NCBI GenBank assembly: GCA_015680685.1
Contig: MNCI01003927.1
Location: 445,116-509,115, forward strand
Reading direction: 5' to 3'
DNA: 64,000 nt
Source: Gnetum montanum
Taxonomy: Eukaryota; Streptophyta; Gnetopsida; Gnetales; Gnetaceae
Shown here: piece after piece, positions 1 to 12,807 of the stretch
How positions within the stretch are numbered: position 1 is the first letter of the stretch
How the letters are laid out: each line of letters starts with the position of its first letter
Program-made: the position numbers and the translations under genes
The notes under the pieces: generated by a model
What the model saw: only the letters and a program-made list of their open reading frames with translations
Told to the model about the DNA's origin: nothing
Databases searched by the model: none

Positions 1-1260
1 ATCATGGCCATGACCATGATGAGCCTTTGCTCGTAACTCAAAATGTGCTAAACATTGTAGAGGTAGTCAGAATTCCAATGAGGAATATGAAAGATATTTG
101 AATACAACAATGGGATATGAACAATATCCCAAGTTTGAGGGGGGATATAATTCAAATCTGTAGAATCATCTACAAGCCTCTCACAATGCTTATGCCTTGT
201 AGAACATCAAAAATAATTAGCAAAACCTTAAGTTATTTCCTAGGATACTACTCAAAGAAGCAGAAAGTTGGTATTGGTCCTTGGAGCTAGAATCAATCCA
301 TAGATGAAATACAATGCTTAAGCTGTTTAATAACAAATATTAGATGTACTCCAGAGTGTTCAATTTGAGAAAGAAGATCCAAGGTTTGTGACAAGGAGCA
401 CATGAAAACTTGGATACAACCATGGGCTAGTATTATTCTCTTTTGCATAGATGTCCTAGCCATGGTTATTCTCAAAGGGAGCATCTTTGCCATATCATAG
501 ATGGGCTCCAATCAAGAATAAGAAGAACTCTTGGAATCTATGCCTAAGGGAGATTGTCAAAACTAAGAGCCCATTAGATCCAAAGGCTCATTGAGTAGGT
601 TGTAAAAGAGGAAAAAAAGCTTAGAAAAAGAGAAAGTATAAATAAATATAATTGGAATCCTTCCATTAGAAAAAGGAAAGTCTAGTTTTTAAACAATGAG
701 GAGGAGGCACCACTTGAAGAAGTGGTGGAGTGGAAAATCTTGTCGATCGAGAAATATGCCTTAGAAATTTTGGCTAAGGTAGATAAAATGTGGAACTCTT
801 TTAATAAAAAGTTCCAAATAACTTTGAAAATTATAGAGGAATCCAAAGACTAAAGTAGTGATCATGAACATAGGAGAAGTTCCTTCCATGAAAATGGCAA
901 GGTTACTATAGTTGAAGAGGTTGTGGAGCTAGAATCAATTGATGATGGTGGGTGTAACATTTGCCAATATGAACATCTTAAGGGATGTTGCCCTATTTTG
1001 TCACACTTGCAAGAATTTGTGATGTACATTCTAAATCCTAGATTGGCAAGAAGCCAAGCACCCAGAATATTACCTTATCCTCAAAGAAATCCCAAACAGT
1101 TTCACTAGCAACAACAAGCTTATTACCCAAGTAGAGCTCCACCACAACTATATGAGTAGTATCATTAGTGGCAGTAGCCACAATCATGGGGGATGCCACC
1201 ACCTAGGTAGCAATACCCTTACAGGAAGTTAGATCCATATGGGTACTATGTTCAACAACC
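1..1260 (+). pseudogene. gag remnant of A1
   Basis: Collinear with the better-preserved gag of A2 (from about 14,680). Recognisable pieces include the retrotransposon-gag core around 200-560 (matrix/capsid-like, with the SWYRSLE and GHGY segments mutated), an acidic linker near 690-780, a Cys-rich segment at 940-1,010 (C-x-I-C-x-Y then GCCPI) and a Pro/Tyr/Gln-rich tail from 1,080. Stops occur every 20-60 codons, most where A2 has CAA, CAG, CGA or TGG. The start lies outside the window. It once coded the structural particle protein; it cannot now. Confidence 0.8.
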
Positions 1261-1639
1261 CATGTCTTTGCATGACTCTTCCAGTCATGCTTCACTCCAA
1301 GATTACTACTACCCTCTAGAGTACTACAAATCTAATTCTAGATTTCCCATAGGTGAATTTGCTTCCTCATCCTTTGGCACATGCTCCTCCATCCTCAACC
1401 CAATTACTAATTGCTCCATCCATGCAAGGAAAAATTCCTACATAGTTATAATAACATAATGCTACCAGGGCTGTTAACTTACAACTAGCTTTGTAGCTAA
1501 GTCGTTTAGAAATTAGATCCCATAAATTATCATTATTCTAAACCAATAGTCCTACAAAGCCCTCACCAACTCATTTAGCTAGTCATCCTATGTCTCCTTC
1601 ATCCTTTACATCTATTCCTTTTGAGAACCTTTCAAGTCG

Positions 1640-2222
1640 AACACCTTTCAAGATCTACATAGTCATATTAATCCATGCTATATCTAATTATATTAAGGAT
1701 GGAAATCTTCCCAAGAAAAAAATTAATCTTGGAAGTCCCCTCATCTACTTGCAAATCACTAAGAATGAGCCATGTAAGGCTCTGCTTGATTTACGTTTTG
1801 GTGTCAATATGATTTCTCAAGAAATGTATAAAGCTTGGAACTTTCCTCCTCTCAATAAGAGCAACATTTTTTTAGAGTTGGTAGATTAGTCCATCATTGT
1901 TCCCTTGGTACTGGTAAAGGATATTGTGACCATTGTTTGTGGGTGGTCCTATCTTACTAATTTATTGGTGATCAAGGTTGACAACTAAAAGGGGTACTTT
2001 TCAATAATTATGGGAAGGGCTTGGTTGAGCACTAGTGATGCACAAATGGACATAGGATATCTTTCCTTGGAAATTTCTAAGGAAAACGCTTTTGGAAAGA
2101 TTGAAAAGAAGAGAGTTTTATGCATTGTGTATAATGATATAGGGCACAAATATGTGCAAAAATTTTGGTTTGTAAAAAGTACATCAATCTTAGCATATAG
2201 ATATTATGCAAATGAATCTTAA
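1640..2222 (+). pseudogene. aspartic protease remnant of A1
   Basis: The segment around 1,775-1,830 reads ALLDLRFGVNMISQEMY, which matches ALLDLGS-VNLISQEM in A3 (39,345-39,400). The catalytic triad region is D-L-R-F instead of D-L-G-S, so the active site is damaged. A second conserved block, IIMGRAWLST, lies at about 2,000-2,035; this corresponds to the GRPFLAT-type C-terminal block of Athila proteases. One stop lies between the two halves. The domain is followed by a variable linker before RT at about 2,430. Confidence 0.75.
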
Positions 2223-2429
2223 ATTCAAAGGTGCCTATACACAGTAGCTACAAAATAAGAGGACATCCAATGGCTGATAGCTAATCCTAAAAGCAACACA
2301 CTTTGCATGGAACCAACTGAGAGCTTAACATGTGTCTATGTTAAAGGCATGGATGAACTAGAGCAAGTTCATCTCCAAATTTTTGATGATAAACCTAATG
2401 AGACTTATTGGGGAGAGTTGGAAATCTCT

Positions 2430-3900
2430 AAAAATTTGAAACATGAGCTTTTAGAGTTGAAAGCTCTACTTTCTGACATGGAGTATGCATTTCTAAAAAA
2501 TGATAAGCCAACAATAATCAATGCCAACCTTGGTCTTGAGTAGAAAGAGAAGTTGCTGAACATGATTAATAGATAGCCAACAAGGTTTTCTTGGTCATAT
2601 CTTAAACTCAATGGGATTGATCCTAGGATATGCCATCATTGCATCTATACTAATCCTTTCATTAAGCCAAAGAGGTAGCTGTAATGACAGCTAAATCAAA
2701 AATTGAAGTAGATTATCAAAGAAAAAATTAAACAATTCCTTAAGGTAGGGTTCATCTATCTAATTGAAAATAGTGAGTGGGTTAGCCCACTTGTGATTGT
2801 GCTAAAGAAAGGTGCCAAGTGAAGGGTGTGTATTTATTTTAGGCTATTGAACATGAAAACCTACAAAAATCATTTTCCCTTGCTATTTTTGGACCAAGTG
2901 TTGGATACTATTTCTAGGCATTATTTCTATAGCTTTCTATATGGTTATATTTTCTATAACCAAAATCAGATCGCATCAAAAGATCAGGCCAAAACTACAT
3001 TCATAAGTTCCTGTGGGAATTTTGCAGATAAAAAGATGACATTTGGTTTGTGTAATTCCCTTGCAACCTTCCAACACCTTGTCCTCAACATTTTTCAACA
3101 GCAAATCAATAGTGGGGTGGAAGTCTTCAAGGATGATTTCTCCACCTATGATGCTACATTTGAGCAAGCTCTAAACCACCTTGAGCAAGTGCTTAAAAGG
3201 TGTGTGGAGATTAACCTTTGGATCAATTGGCAAAATAGCCATTTGATGATCTAGGAGGGTATTGTTCTTGGGCATAGAATCTCACAAGTAAGGATTAAGA
3301 TGGACCTTGAAAAGATTAGGATCATCCAATGAATAACTCATCAGCCAAAAATTATTAAAGATGTCCAATCATTCCTTAGACACATTGGCTACTATTGGTA
3401 ATTGATAGAGAATTTTTCTAAGACTGCTAAACCATTGTTCGAGCTTGCAAAGAAAGATGTTCCTTTGGTATGGGCTAAGGAATGAAAAATGGCATTCTAG
3501 AAACTCAATACAAGATTGCAAAAACTCCAATTATATAAGCACTTGATTGGTCCTATCCATTTCACATCATGATAGATGTATTAAACTATGCCTTAGAAGT
3601 TGTGCTTACATAGTTGGATGACTAAAAATGTCATTATTACATTCACTATGCAAGCTAAAGCATTGTGGGTGTAGAACTTATCTAGACCATAATGGCAAAA
3701 GAGTTGATGTTGGTGGTGTATGCCTTGGAGAAGTTTAAACAATATGTGCTTGGATATAAGGTCTTTGTGCACATAGACCATAATGAGCTCTCATGTCATA
3801 TGATGGCTAGTGATCTTACAAGAGTTTGATCTTACAATGGTAGATCAAAAGGGAACTAATAATGTGATCATTGATCACTTGTCTTGGTTATTATGAGACA
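2430..3900 (+). pseudogene. reverse transcriptase-RNase H remnant of A1
   Basis: RT landmarks occur in order: VGFIYLIENSEWVSP (about 2,740), a decayed primer-grip/fingers region near 2,830-2,960, KKMTFGLCNSLATFQ (about 3,035) and the catalytic block FKDDFSTYDATFEQ (about 3,130), where plant Athila RTs have FMDDFS. The EGIVLGHRIS block follows at 3,255. A weak RNase H/connection region extends to about 3,900 (the MAKELMLVVYALEKFKQYVLG segment is at about 3,690-3,750). A2 and A3 lack this whole region. There are multiple stops and probable frameshifts. Confidence 0.78.
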
Positions 3901-3959
3901 ACAAAGAGGAGGAAAGTACACTCTCTAATCAATTTTCTAATGAACTTATCTTTGTTAGT

Positions 3960-5215
3960 GTAATAAATGAACAAGTGCTTGCTACACCTACATGGTATGA
4001 TGACATTCTCACTTATCTTTTTAGTTAGGAGATGCCACAACAGTTAGATCACAAAAAAAAAAAAATAGTTTCTTCATCAGGATAAATGCTTCATGGAGAT
4101 CAACAAACATCTTTACAAGGTGTGCACCAATGGCCTAGTTCATTGGTTTTTTCTTAATGGTGATCAACTATGTGTTCTCCAAGATACTCATGAGGGTCCT
4201 TATGGGCATCACTATGTAGGAAGATGCATAACCATGAAGATCCTGATGGAAAGGTATTACTAGCCAACAATCTTTAGGAACATCCACAAATTCATCTACC
4301 AATGTGATGGTAGGATGACCACTCGAATGGAGGGACCTTAGTAGTGGATCCAACCACTAGAACCCTTCGATATCAGGGGCATAGACTTCATGGGTTTCAT
4401 CAAGATCATGTTAAAGAAAAGGCATACATAATAGTAACTATTGACTATTGTACAAAATGAACAGAAGTAGCACCTATCACTTATTGTACATTTTCCATTA
4501 TTGCTTGATTTGTATAACAGAATTTTGTAAATAGGTTTGGAGTGCCACATGCACTGATTTCTAATAATAGTACCCACTTTATACACACTACCTTTCACAA
4601 ACTCATCCAATGCTTGGGGGTCAAACATAAATGAACAACACCCTACCACCCCAAAGCCAATGGTCAGAGGTTACAAATAGGGAGATTACTAAGATCTTAG
4701 TCAGAACAATAAGCAAATATAGGAGAGACTAGAGCGCAAAACTTAACGATGCACTCTAAGCATATTACTCAACATGAAAACTCCCTATAGGCTATTCTCC
4801 CTATGATCTAGTATATGGAAAATTTCCAACTCTTTAAATCCAAATTGAGCTTCATACACTTTCAATAGCTTGTGACATTGATTTTGACCTTAGCCTAGCA
4901 TAAAAAAAATATTGGTTAACCTTAATGTGCTAGATGAGAATAGATTAGTGGCCCTATCATTGAATGAAGCGCATAATGCATTTAAAAAAATTGCCATGAC
5001 AGTAGAATAAGGAAATTCAAATTTCAACTTGAGATAAGGTCCTCTACTGGAACCCCACAGATGTACCACAAAAAACTAAGTTCCAAACATTGTGGAAAGG
5101 GCCTTATATCATTTATGAAACTTTTCCTTTTGGGGCCATATTGATTTACAAACCTAAAAGCCCAAACAAGAAACAACTGGTCAACATGCAATAAGTTAAA
5201 CCTTTCCATGAGCCT
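3960..5215 (+). pseudogene. integrase remnant of A1
   Basis: The segment GPYGHHYVGRCITMKILMER (about 4,195-4,255) is the HHCC zinc-binding region. The catalytic-core entry, PFDIRGIDFMGF, lies at 4,355-4,395. Later core blocks are present as homology but with stops and altered residues. The C-terminal tail (about 5,025-5,215) reads GDKVLYWN-like then GPYIIYE, the GPY/F module. The last 60 bases, coding for a QLVNMQ-like end, are also found in A3 at about 40,020, marking where the A3 internal deletion rejoins. Confidence 0.7.
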
Positions 5216-5378
5216 AAGTAAGCTAGTGCAAGCAATGCCTCATTAGATGGACAACCACATTCAATTTTTCAGATCTTCTTCTTTGAACTCAGTCGTGAGA
5301 AAGATGGCCATCCATGCTAATCACTTATAGTGGCTTTTCAATTTTTACACTTTTTTGTTTTACACTTTTTTTTAACAC

Positions 5379-5382
<4 letters not shown>

Positions 5383-5409
<27 letters not shown>
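5383..5409. repeat. (TA)n microsatellite
   Basis: About 27 bases of uninterrupted TA dinucleotides inside the A1 3' spacer. Confidence 0.95.
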
Positions 5410-6873
5410 CTTTTTGTTTTATAACATTGTTGGTACTTTTTATCTTTCTTGAACATTTTCCAGTTTCTTTTATATTTTACTTTATTTTAGTGTGAGTTTT
5501 TCTTCTTATTTTCTAATAGAGTACTTTGGTCCCAACAAGACATAGTGATGTTGTAACTATTTTCTAATAGTGATTTGTACTTAATGTTTTTTATTACTAA
5601 TGTTTGGTTTCTATTCTTTGAATTTTGATGATTGATGACTAAGACATGATTTTTTTATGGAACAAGTAATGAGACCACATCATCCACCCATCAACAAACT
5701 CTATGGTCTTCCTAGTTTTGGAAGTATGAGGTCCCTTTTTCATTAATGATACTTTAACGAACTTGTGATCTTGGTAGTTTCCAAACTTGGAAAAGATTCA
5801 AATGATTTGACAAGGATGCAACTTTAAGGGGATTCAACACTCTCCATACCTTTCTACTTGAGTGTAATTATATTTTCATGGATTTTGTACCATTTCATGT
5901 TGACCAATAATAGGAAGTTAATGAATTTTTTCATGGTGTGGTTCCCATCCAGAAATCCATAAAAACATAAAATTCAAGAAAAAAATGATGGGAATTTAAA
6001 CCACATCCCTTACACAAAAATAACAGGTTACAAGCATTGATTATGAGACTAGAAAGACATGTTACCTATGCCCAAAAGCCCCCTTTAATTATGATTCTTT
6101 CTCACTTCCTACTTCTCTTTTCTTCTCTCATAGGGAATGATGATTGATTTGTGGGAGCATTCTTGTATCTCAAGGTGATGATATGGGCTTAGAGTGGTAA
6201 TGCGAAGTCATTAAAAGTGGTTGGTTTTAATTTGGAATAAGGATGGACTTTATCAGGTCATTTAACCATAAAATCCACAATGGACTTCATGTGACCACAA
6301 TTAGGAACTCCATTCCATCTTCTCTCTCATCCATCAATTCCTTCCATAATTTACCTCACTACTGGTTTTCATGTCTTAGTTTGACATGTTGAAGTTCTTA
6401 GGTAGATTCTTCTAGATTCAATTCTAAACTTTTCATATCCATTAATCAATTGTGGGGCCCAAGGACCCCTTGGTTTGAAGATATGCAAGGGAAAAAATGG
6501 CATGAGCCTACTATGGGGAGGATCCACTTACATGTCTCTTGGTTGAGTTAGTTAAGTTCCTTATCCTTAGGCATTTTTGCAATCAAATCTTTCGTGTGCC
6601 CCATCATGCATCCAACTATGTGCTCCATAAGACATTTTTCTCCAAAATTTCATTCTCCAAGTCAATTTCTCCAATTTTGTGAACTTCCTAGCACTCTTCT
6701 AATTTTTTCATCATGTTCATGGCTTTTTTGGCTCTCTATGGACCATAATTTCATGTCAAAACTCATAATTTTTGAAATATTAAAGTGAAAATTTTCTCCT
6801 ACAACTTCATCAATAGGACACTGTTTACACATCCCACATGTAGATAGGATCCCCTCAATGTAAGGCAAAAGCC

Positions 6874-6881
6874 TATAAATA
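6874..6881 (+). promoter_or_regulatory. TATA box ahead of the A1 third ORF
   Basis: AGCCTATAAATATGC is a strong plant TATA box. It is followed by a purine-rich leader and then the ATG of the third ORF about 450 bases downstream. It lies inside the element, far from both LTRs, so it would give an internal, subgenomic-type transcript. Inference only; no transcript evidence. Confidence 0.45.
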
Positions 6882-7327
6882 TGCATGAACACATAAGAAT
6901 TTTTCACATTTTCTCATAAACAAGGGAGAAGTTTTTGAATTTTTTAAAGCCTAGAACCTTCCAACAGCCATATCTTCCTAACCGTTTGTTTGATTCACTC
7001 TATTCATCAACCCTATAGCTACTAGAGTTAAGTTCTTCATTGTGGGGGCTACAAACCTTAGGTTTTTAATAAAATATTTTTTTGGAATTTTTCCAACTCC
7101 CAAAAATGTTTACTAAAGAAACCAACATCAAAACATAAATTTATGAAAGTTAAACCCTTCCAACAAGCTCCAGTGACATTCTAAGTTAAAAATCATTAAA
7201 ATAGTAATAAAATAATTGATCTTCCATGGTCAAAACTTAGCCAAAGTGTAACTAACCAATGAGAAAGGTACTTGAAGGTGATAAGTTACACATTATATGC
7301 TAACCCTTGGTTAAGTTTTGACCATAG

Positions 7328-10174
7328 ATGGAACCTAAAGGAAAGCATGCACAAGAAGCAGGACCATCCCAACTAAGGGACAAATGACCAAGAATGGAAA
7401 GGGGTCAAGAATAGCCCAATGTGTAAGTAGAGACCCATGCCATGGGACCTTTTTGGGAGGAGCCCGAAGTGGAATATTTCAAGTAGATTCCTAGAGAAGT
7501 GGCCACAACAAAATAATCTCATTGAGATGAGGCACTTGAACCCAAACCAAACCTTAAGGTTACCTTGATGGAGGCTTGCCTTAAGAAAATCATGAACAAG
7601 GAGGTCTAGAAATTTACGCTTCAAGAGTTAAAATTTGGACCTTTCTTAGAGTTTTCACCTTCAAAAGTCAAAGCCCATTTTCAGAACTTTCCCATGTGGG
7701 CCCATAATCACTTCTAATAGGGAGTGGTACATGGGAGGGACATACTTTTTTTGAAACAATTGGTAAGTCAGTTTAATGATCAAGATCAAGGAAATTTTAG
7801 TGTCCTACTCAATGAAGGCCATTGCAAAGGCCCTTGGTTTAGTAAAAACTAGGAAAAATTTAGCAGAGATTCAAATGCAGGAAAATCCTGGTGTCAATAA
7901 GAAATGGATGCAATGGTGTTATGGAGTCAATTGTAAGGAGTTTGATGCACTAACCACTATGGAACATACATATTTCAAGATTGTGACCTTTTACCTCAAT
8001 GCAATAGTGAGCCGAAGTAAGATCACAACCTTCTTTGTCCATGCATGTGCTGCTCTAAGTGGTAGATTCCTTGTCAACCTTCCATAGCTGATCTATCTTG
8101 AGATAAAGAAGTAGTTTAAGGAAAATGAACATGGAAGGAAGGCACTCCCCTTTTCATGTCTCATCCAAAAATTATGCAATAGGGAAGGCATAACATGCTA
8201 TACAAATGATGTTATTTAACATGCACCATCCACTTCCTGGATGAAGATGATGAAGGATAAAGTGCCTAATAAAGTCATCCAAGAAGAGGAGCATTAACCA
8301 CCATCTCCACAACCTACTCATGAAACAATGCTAGAGTCCTATGTTGCACTAGAGCAAATGCGTAAGATCTAAGAGTAGTTCTTGTGAGAGTAGGAGAAAT
8401 GATTAAGAACAAGTGATAGTGATCCATATGTGTATCACCCAGCATTGAGTCACCCCAACGAAGTAGCTTAAACTATCAGCTAGATGGAAGGAGGTGGGTC
8501 AATTTTCTTAGGAAAGTAGTTGCTCATGAGATCAAACCCTAGTCTTGAGAGGTAACAATATCTCTCTCTCAATAGCAGCAATTCCCATAAATCTCTAAGA
8601 ATTCCTCTACTTTTTTGATGTGTTTGGAGGATAGCAAAGGAGAAACTGTCTTGGTGATGCTGCACTATGGGTAGGAGACAGTAGTAGAGGTCACTGCTAA
8701 TAGAATTATTGAAGCATTCAATGCACCTATGACATCTATACTAGACATTTATGCACTTAGAAATTTTCATATGTCTATAAGAACTGTTAGCACTATATTA
8801 AGAATAGCCTAGCATTAGGAGTTGTTAGATCGACTAGTGGGAGATGAATGACTGATACTGGATGTCTTTGATCTTCTAAATACCATAATTGCAAGCCAAT
8901 TAGGGATACTAGAAGTGAGGGGAAAATGCATCATATTAGAGGGATAACTTGAAATAGCCTCAGTTGAAAAGCAATGTTTGGTTGCAGAGGTTACTAAATT
9001 AAGAATCCGCCTCATTGATCCCACATTTCTCAACCCTGCATTAACATGGGATGAAGCATTCAAGTAGCTTGAAGATAAGAAAAAAAATGTTGAGAATGAG
9101 AAGGATATGACACTCTTTGACTAGTCTGTGGCCAATGCCAAAACATACACCATGTAAAAGGACTTGGTCTAAACATGCTAGGAGAATGTGATTTTGACCA
9201 CTAAGAATCATCACTTGTGGAATGTTGATGTGCAAAATTAGTAGATGTAGAATTTTATCCATCAAAAGTAGAAGCAACTAACTAGATTAAATAGTGAATT
9301 AAAGAGATTGACAGTCAAAAATAGAAATCTCTCCATGAAGGAAGTTCATGCTTTTTGCCAAAAATCTACAATAGAAATAACCATATGGAACAATGAGGCT
9401 CTTAAATTTGAGAGAGTCAAGAACCATTATAGAGGTTAGGTTAGTCTATAGAATGAAATTAATGAAAAGCATATTTAGATGGTAAAGGTAGAAATCAATG
9501 AGATCTTGTAGCATCTCAAGGAGGTGATTTCTAGTAGCCTATCTTTGATGGGATTAATGACTACAACAAAGTGGAGATCTACATGAAAGAGCTATAAATT
9601 AAGGAGATGATGGAGTAGAAGGAGCTTGTCAATCTCTGTTATGCAAATTTGGTGATGATGACTATCGGTAGGCCATGGTTAGAATTGGAGAAAAAAGTGG
9701 CCAACCTGTACTAACTATATGAGATAGTGTTCAAGCATCACAAAGACACCAAGAAGAAGCTTGAGATTACCAATGCCAAACTCAAGGTTCTCAAAGTACA
9801 TCAATCAACAATCAACTACTAAGAACCTGGCCAAGTAGGTGAATGACTCCTAGGAGTCATGCAATGCACTTAATGTGTTCAATATCAAACATAAATAGTT
9901 TCCTACCTAGTTCATGAACATTAAGGAGCTATTCCCTACATTGCCCTATCCAAGGAATATTTCCATTCCAACCCACATTAGTGAAGTTACGTGGATTGTC
10001 AAGGATCCCTTGAGTAAGGAGGAGAAGATGAAGGCACTATTAGATGCTTTTCATCTTTCACTAGAATTTGTAGCTACTACAAGACAATCATAACTAGCTT
10101 AACCATTGTGTGCACCTGAAGTAGAAGAAGATCCTTTAAAGCCTTAGGAGCCTTCACCGCCTGGGACCATTTGA
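7328..10174 (+). pseudogene. third ORF of A1 (Athila env-position ORF, putative plant transposon protein domain)
   Basis: The likely start is the ATG at 7,328 (MEPKGKHAQEAGPSQL). About 150-280 codons in, after a frameshift near 7,780, the sequence YFKIVTFYLNAIVSRSKITT and then LPFSCLIQKLCNREGI resembles the plant-transposon-protein domain common in the ORF after integrase in Athila elements (pattern: xAxLLYAI...GF-PSLITxLCxxxGV). The later part (8,700-9,830) is rich in E, K, L and N and looks coiled-coil. It ends with an acidic, Pro-rich tail near 10,170. Stops and shifts are frequent. The function of this protein is not established even in intact elements. A2 and A3 lack it entirely. Confidence 0.55.
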
Positions 10175-10405
10175 TCTTCTCCAATGTCTTCACATCATCT
10201 AAGGAATTTTTCTTGTTAATTTTATCTTGGTATTCAATTTTGTTTTCCTAAACATCATAATTTTCTAATCAATGCAAAACTATACACTCTAGCTACTTAG
10301 TTTTTGTCATGTTTGTTGTGTGTATGTTTATGTGTCCATAATCCCATACCTTCCCAAATTTTGTAAAAGAACTCAAGGATGAGTTTTCATTTAGTTCTGG
10401 GGGTA

Positions 10406-11258
10406 TGATGAAGTGTCATGGTTTGGTCATGTTGATGGAATGCTATTGATGCAATCCTGTTGACATAGGGTTTGACTTCTTGATGTGTATTTGTTGACGA
10501 GACACCCTGTTTCACTTATAAATGTGCACCTATTACTACATTTATGGCATTCTTTTCATAATTTGTAGTGAAGCTCTAGTAGTTTTTCCACTTGAAAGTT
10601 AGAATGTTTTCTATCCATAGTAGGAGTTAAAGAGTGTATGGATCTTTATTCGAGCACTATTGTACCTAAGCACTTTAGTATGTGCAACAATAAAGATAAG
10701 CTTTCTAATTAAACCTTGCAGCACTTGGACTAGATTAATTATATCTTTAAGAATTTAATATTATAAGAAATTTTATTTAAATTTTTAAGTAATTAAAGTA
10801 ATTAATTAATTTAAATTAAATATTAAACATAAGTACGTCAACTTCAAGCATATGTGTAACACCTAGTAATCTAGTAATGCTTAACATCTGGTAACTTAGT
10901 AGCATTATACCTATTCGTCATGTTTACGACAAGTGATAATGGATGCTTATGTTAGGATCAATTAAGTGTTAGCTAGTTGTTAAATTAATTTAGGAGTTAA
11001 ATACCTTTATTCATTATTCTTTATTATTAGGTGACTTAGAACATAAAAAGAAAAAAACGATAAAAATCATATGCCTTAGTTATACTTAACCATACCCTTA
11101 TATCCATAAGTGTAATTGGGAAGACAAAGATTACAAAAGTTGATTCCCCTTCTAGATTAGTGTATGTAGAAACCTAGAAGTCCTTGGAATTCGACTAGAT
11201 CATGTGTAAATGCTTGTGATTCATATGGTTGGGTGTATGGTCTACTTGCCGCTCATCA
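10406..11258 (+). repeat. 3' LTR of A1
   Basis: The LTR begins TGATGAAG and ends GCTCATCA, the same inverted ends as every family A LTR, and is preceded by the CTGGGGGTA purine patch that precedes the other 3' LTRs. It contains a TATA box (TATAAAT, 10,517), the conserved block GATCTTTATTCGAGCA (10,640) and a polyadenylation signal in CAATAAAGATAAGC (about 10,690). Its U3 lacks the GCGATATCGC palindromes of the other copies. Length 853 bases. Confidence 0.9.
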
Positions 11259-12807
11259 ATGAGGAATGGTATTAGAGAAAAAATTTGTTACATGAAGAAT
11301 ACCTTCAAGTGAGAATCATAAGTAAAATTAATAGTAGTTCCATAATAAGATGCCCATCAAATTGGCATCAATTGAATGGAATCCCAAGAATGTTGAAAAG
11401 GATGGCAATGCAAAATGAACTAATATTTTGACAAGCTATTCAAATTTATTGAAGAACAACTAATCGTACAATTTTAATTTTAGTAATGGTAATAAGTCAA
11501 ATTTTTCATTAAGTGTTAAATTAAAATTTTAAATTAGTTGAACAACTAGATTTAATTTGGTATCTAATAAGAAGTTTCTAGACTTTGTCATCTGTAAAAG
11601 TTTTTAAAATTAATTTGGTAGCTACCAATATTACTTGATGATAAGTTGATGGAAAAATAAAAACCACCTATATTTTGTCAAGAGTTTAAAATTTTTAATT
11701 AAGTCAATTATGACATTATTTCATCCAACTTTCATCCATTGTGAAATTACTACATCTCGTAGGAGTTAGGACCATGTCTTAGTCCCAATGTGGTAGAAGA
11801 GAGCAAGTCATTAGCTAGAGCTTTAGGCCATACAATGGATAATGAAGAACAACATTATTTCCCTAAAAACGAATCTAGTAAGCTATTATAATTTCTCATA
11901 TGACTTTTTAGAAGGATCCATAAAGGAAAAATAATACATGAATAGACTAAAAATTCTTAAAAGTAACCATAATTTTTCTACTAATGACAATGATTTTCCA
12001 ATCCACTTACTAATTTTTTGATAAAATTTATGATAGATAAACTATTGATATAAGTTAAGGGGCAAACATAAATGTAGAAGAGTTAAACTTTAAAGAAAAT
12101 CAGATAGCTTATAAGGAATATCTCTTCTAAATAGCTATACATGTAGCTTTCTTAGAAATTCCTAAGAAAATAGCTATATATGTAGCTTTCTTAGATATTT
12201 CTAAGCTTTTATATGTATAAATACTTAGAAAGCTAATAGGTATACATGTAGCTAATATTTGAAGGTAGAGGAAATATTCTTAGTGACATTAATTTTAATA
12301 AGTAGCTTACCTTCTTGTACTTGGTTTCTTTTTCATGATGGTTTTCATTGATGATCTAACTATATTGTATGTGTTGTCAATTTAATCCTAGTTTGCTATC
12401 TCTCATTATAATTCACTATTTTTGTGATCTTTCACTTTGTGTTTTGTCTTCATTCTTCTACTACATCATCTCCTTCTAGTTGTGGAAATTTTGTATGTTG
12501 CAACACAAATTTTATGCATATGCTAGAGTAGTACATTCATCTTTGTTGGGGGAAAATGATGCATTTAGGTGATGGTGATTGGTAGATATTTTAGACATGT
12601 ATGGACGTGTTCAACATGTTGGAATACTTAAACAATCATTTAAGAGATTCATAAGCTAACATAATTTTCTCAGAAAATTGATATGAGACTAGTTAGTCAA
12701 TGGATAAGCATTGTGAGGAAAACTTATCGCGTGACTTGGGGATTATACATTTAGGTAATATTAGGCCTTATTTAGAGTTGTGTATGAAGCTAGGATCTTA
12801 GGGTAGC
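11259..12807. other. host intergenic DNA between A1 and A2
   Basis: AT-rich, stop-rich in all frames; I recognise no gene or element. It holds the small inverted/direct repeat listed at 12,130-12,252. Confidence 0.6.
12130..12252. repeat. direct and inverted short repeat
   Basis: Two 39-base units beginning TAGCTATACATGTAGCTTTC and TAGCTATATATGTAGCTTTC (12,132 and 12,171) are followed by an inverted third copy (CTTAGAAAGCTA...TACATGTAGCTA, about 12,223-12,252). The stretch can fold on itself. No coding content. Confidence 0.75.

Larger units (their letters stand above)
5216..7327 (+). other. 3' non-coding spacer of A1, shared with other family A copies
   Basis: I see no plausible gene here. 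Patches align with A2 17,140-18,340, A3 40,140-41,300 and, on the opposite strand, A5 62,430-63,180. Examples are the AGATGGCCA-CTATGCTAATCA patch at 5,300, the AATGTTTGGTTT patch at 5,600, the AATTCAAAGCACACCCCTT-type patch at 5,990 and the GGCATGAGCC-GCTTTGGGGAGG-type patch at 6,500. The homology stops at about 6,550; from there to the third ORF A1 has sequence not seen in A2 or A3. Confidence 0.7.
1..11258 (+). mobile_element. Athila-like Ty3/gypsy LTR retrotransposon, copy A1 (5' end outside window)
   Basis: Seen: one continuous + strand element with gag, protease, RT, RNase H, integrase, a long third ORF and a terminal LTR ending CTCATCA at 11,258. Its gag, protease and 3' non-coding blocks align with copies A2 (12,808-20,098) and A3 (24,002-42,844), but only A1 keeps RT and integrase. 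Known: Athila-type elements have a long gag, a protease starting with a DLG-type motif, a tRNA-Asp primer site and an extra ORF after integrase; all are visible somewhere in this family. Every frame carries many stops and shifts, so A1 is long dead. The 5' LTR must lie left of position 1. Confidence 0.88.

Noticed and set aside
5024-5209. Minus-strand frames over the A1 integrase and RT (also 4,338-4,649 and 2,976-3,167)
   Set aside because: Antisense to decayed pol domains.
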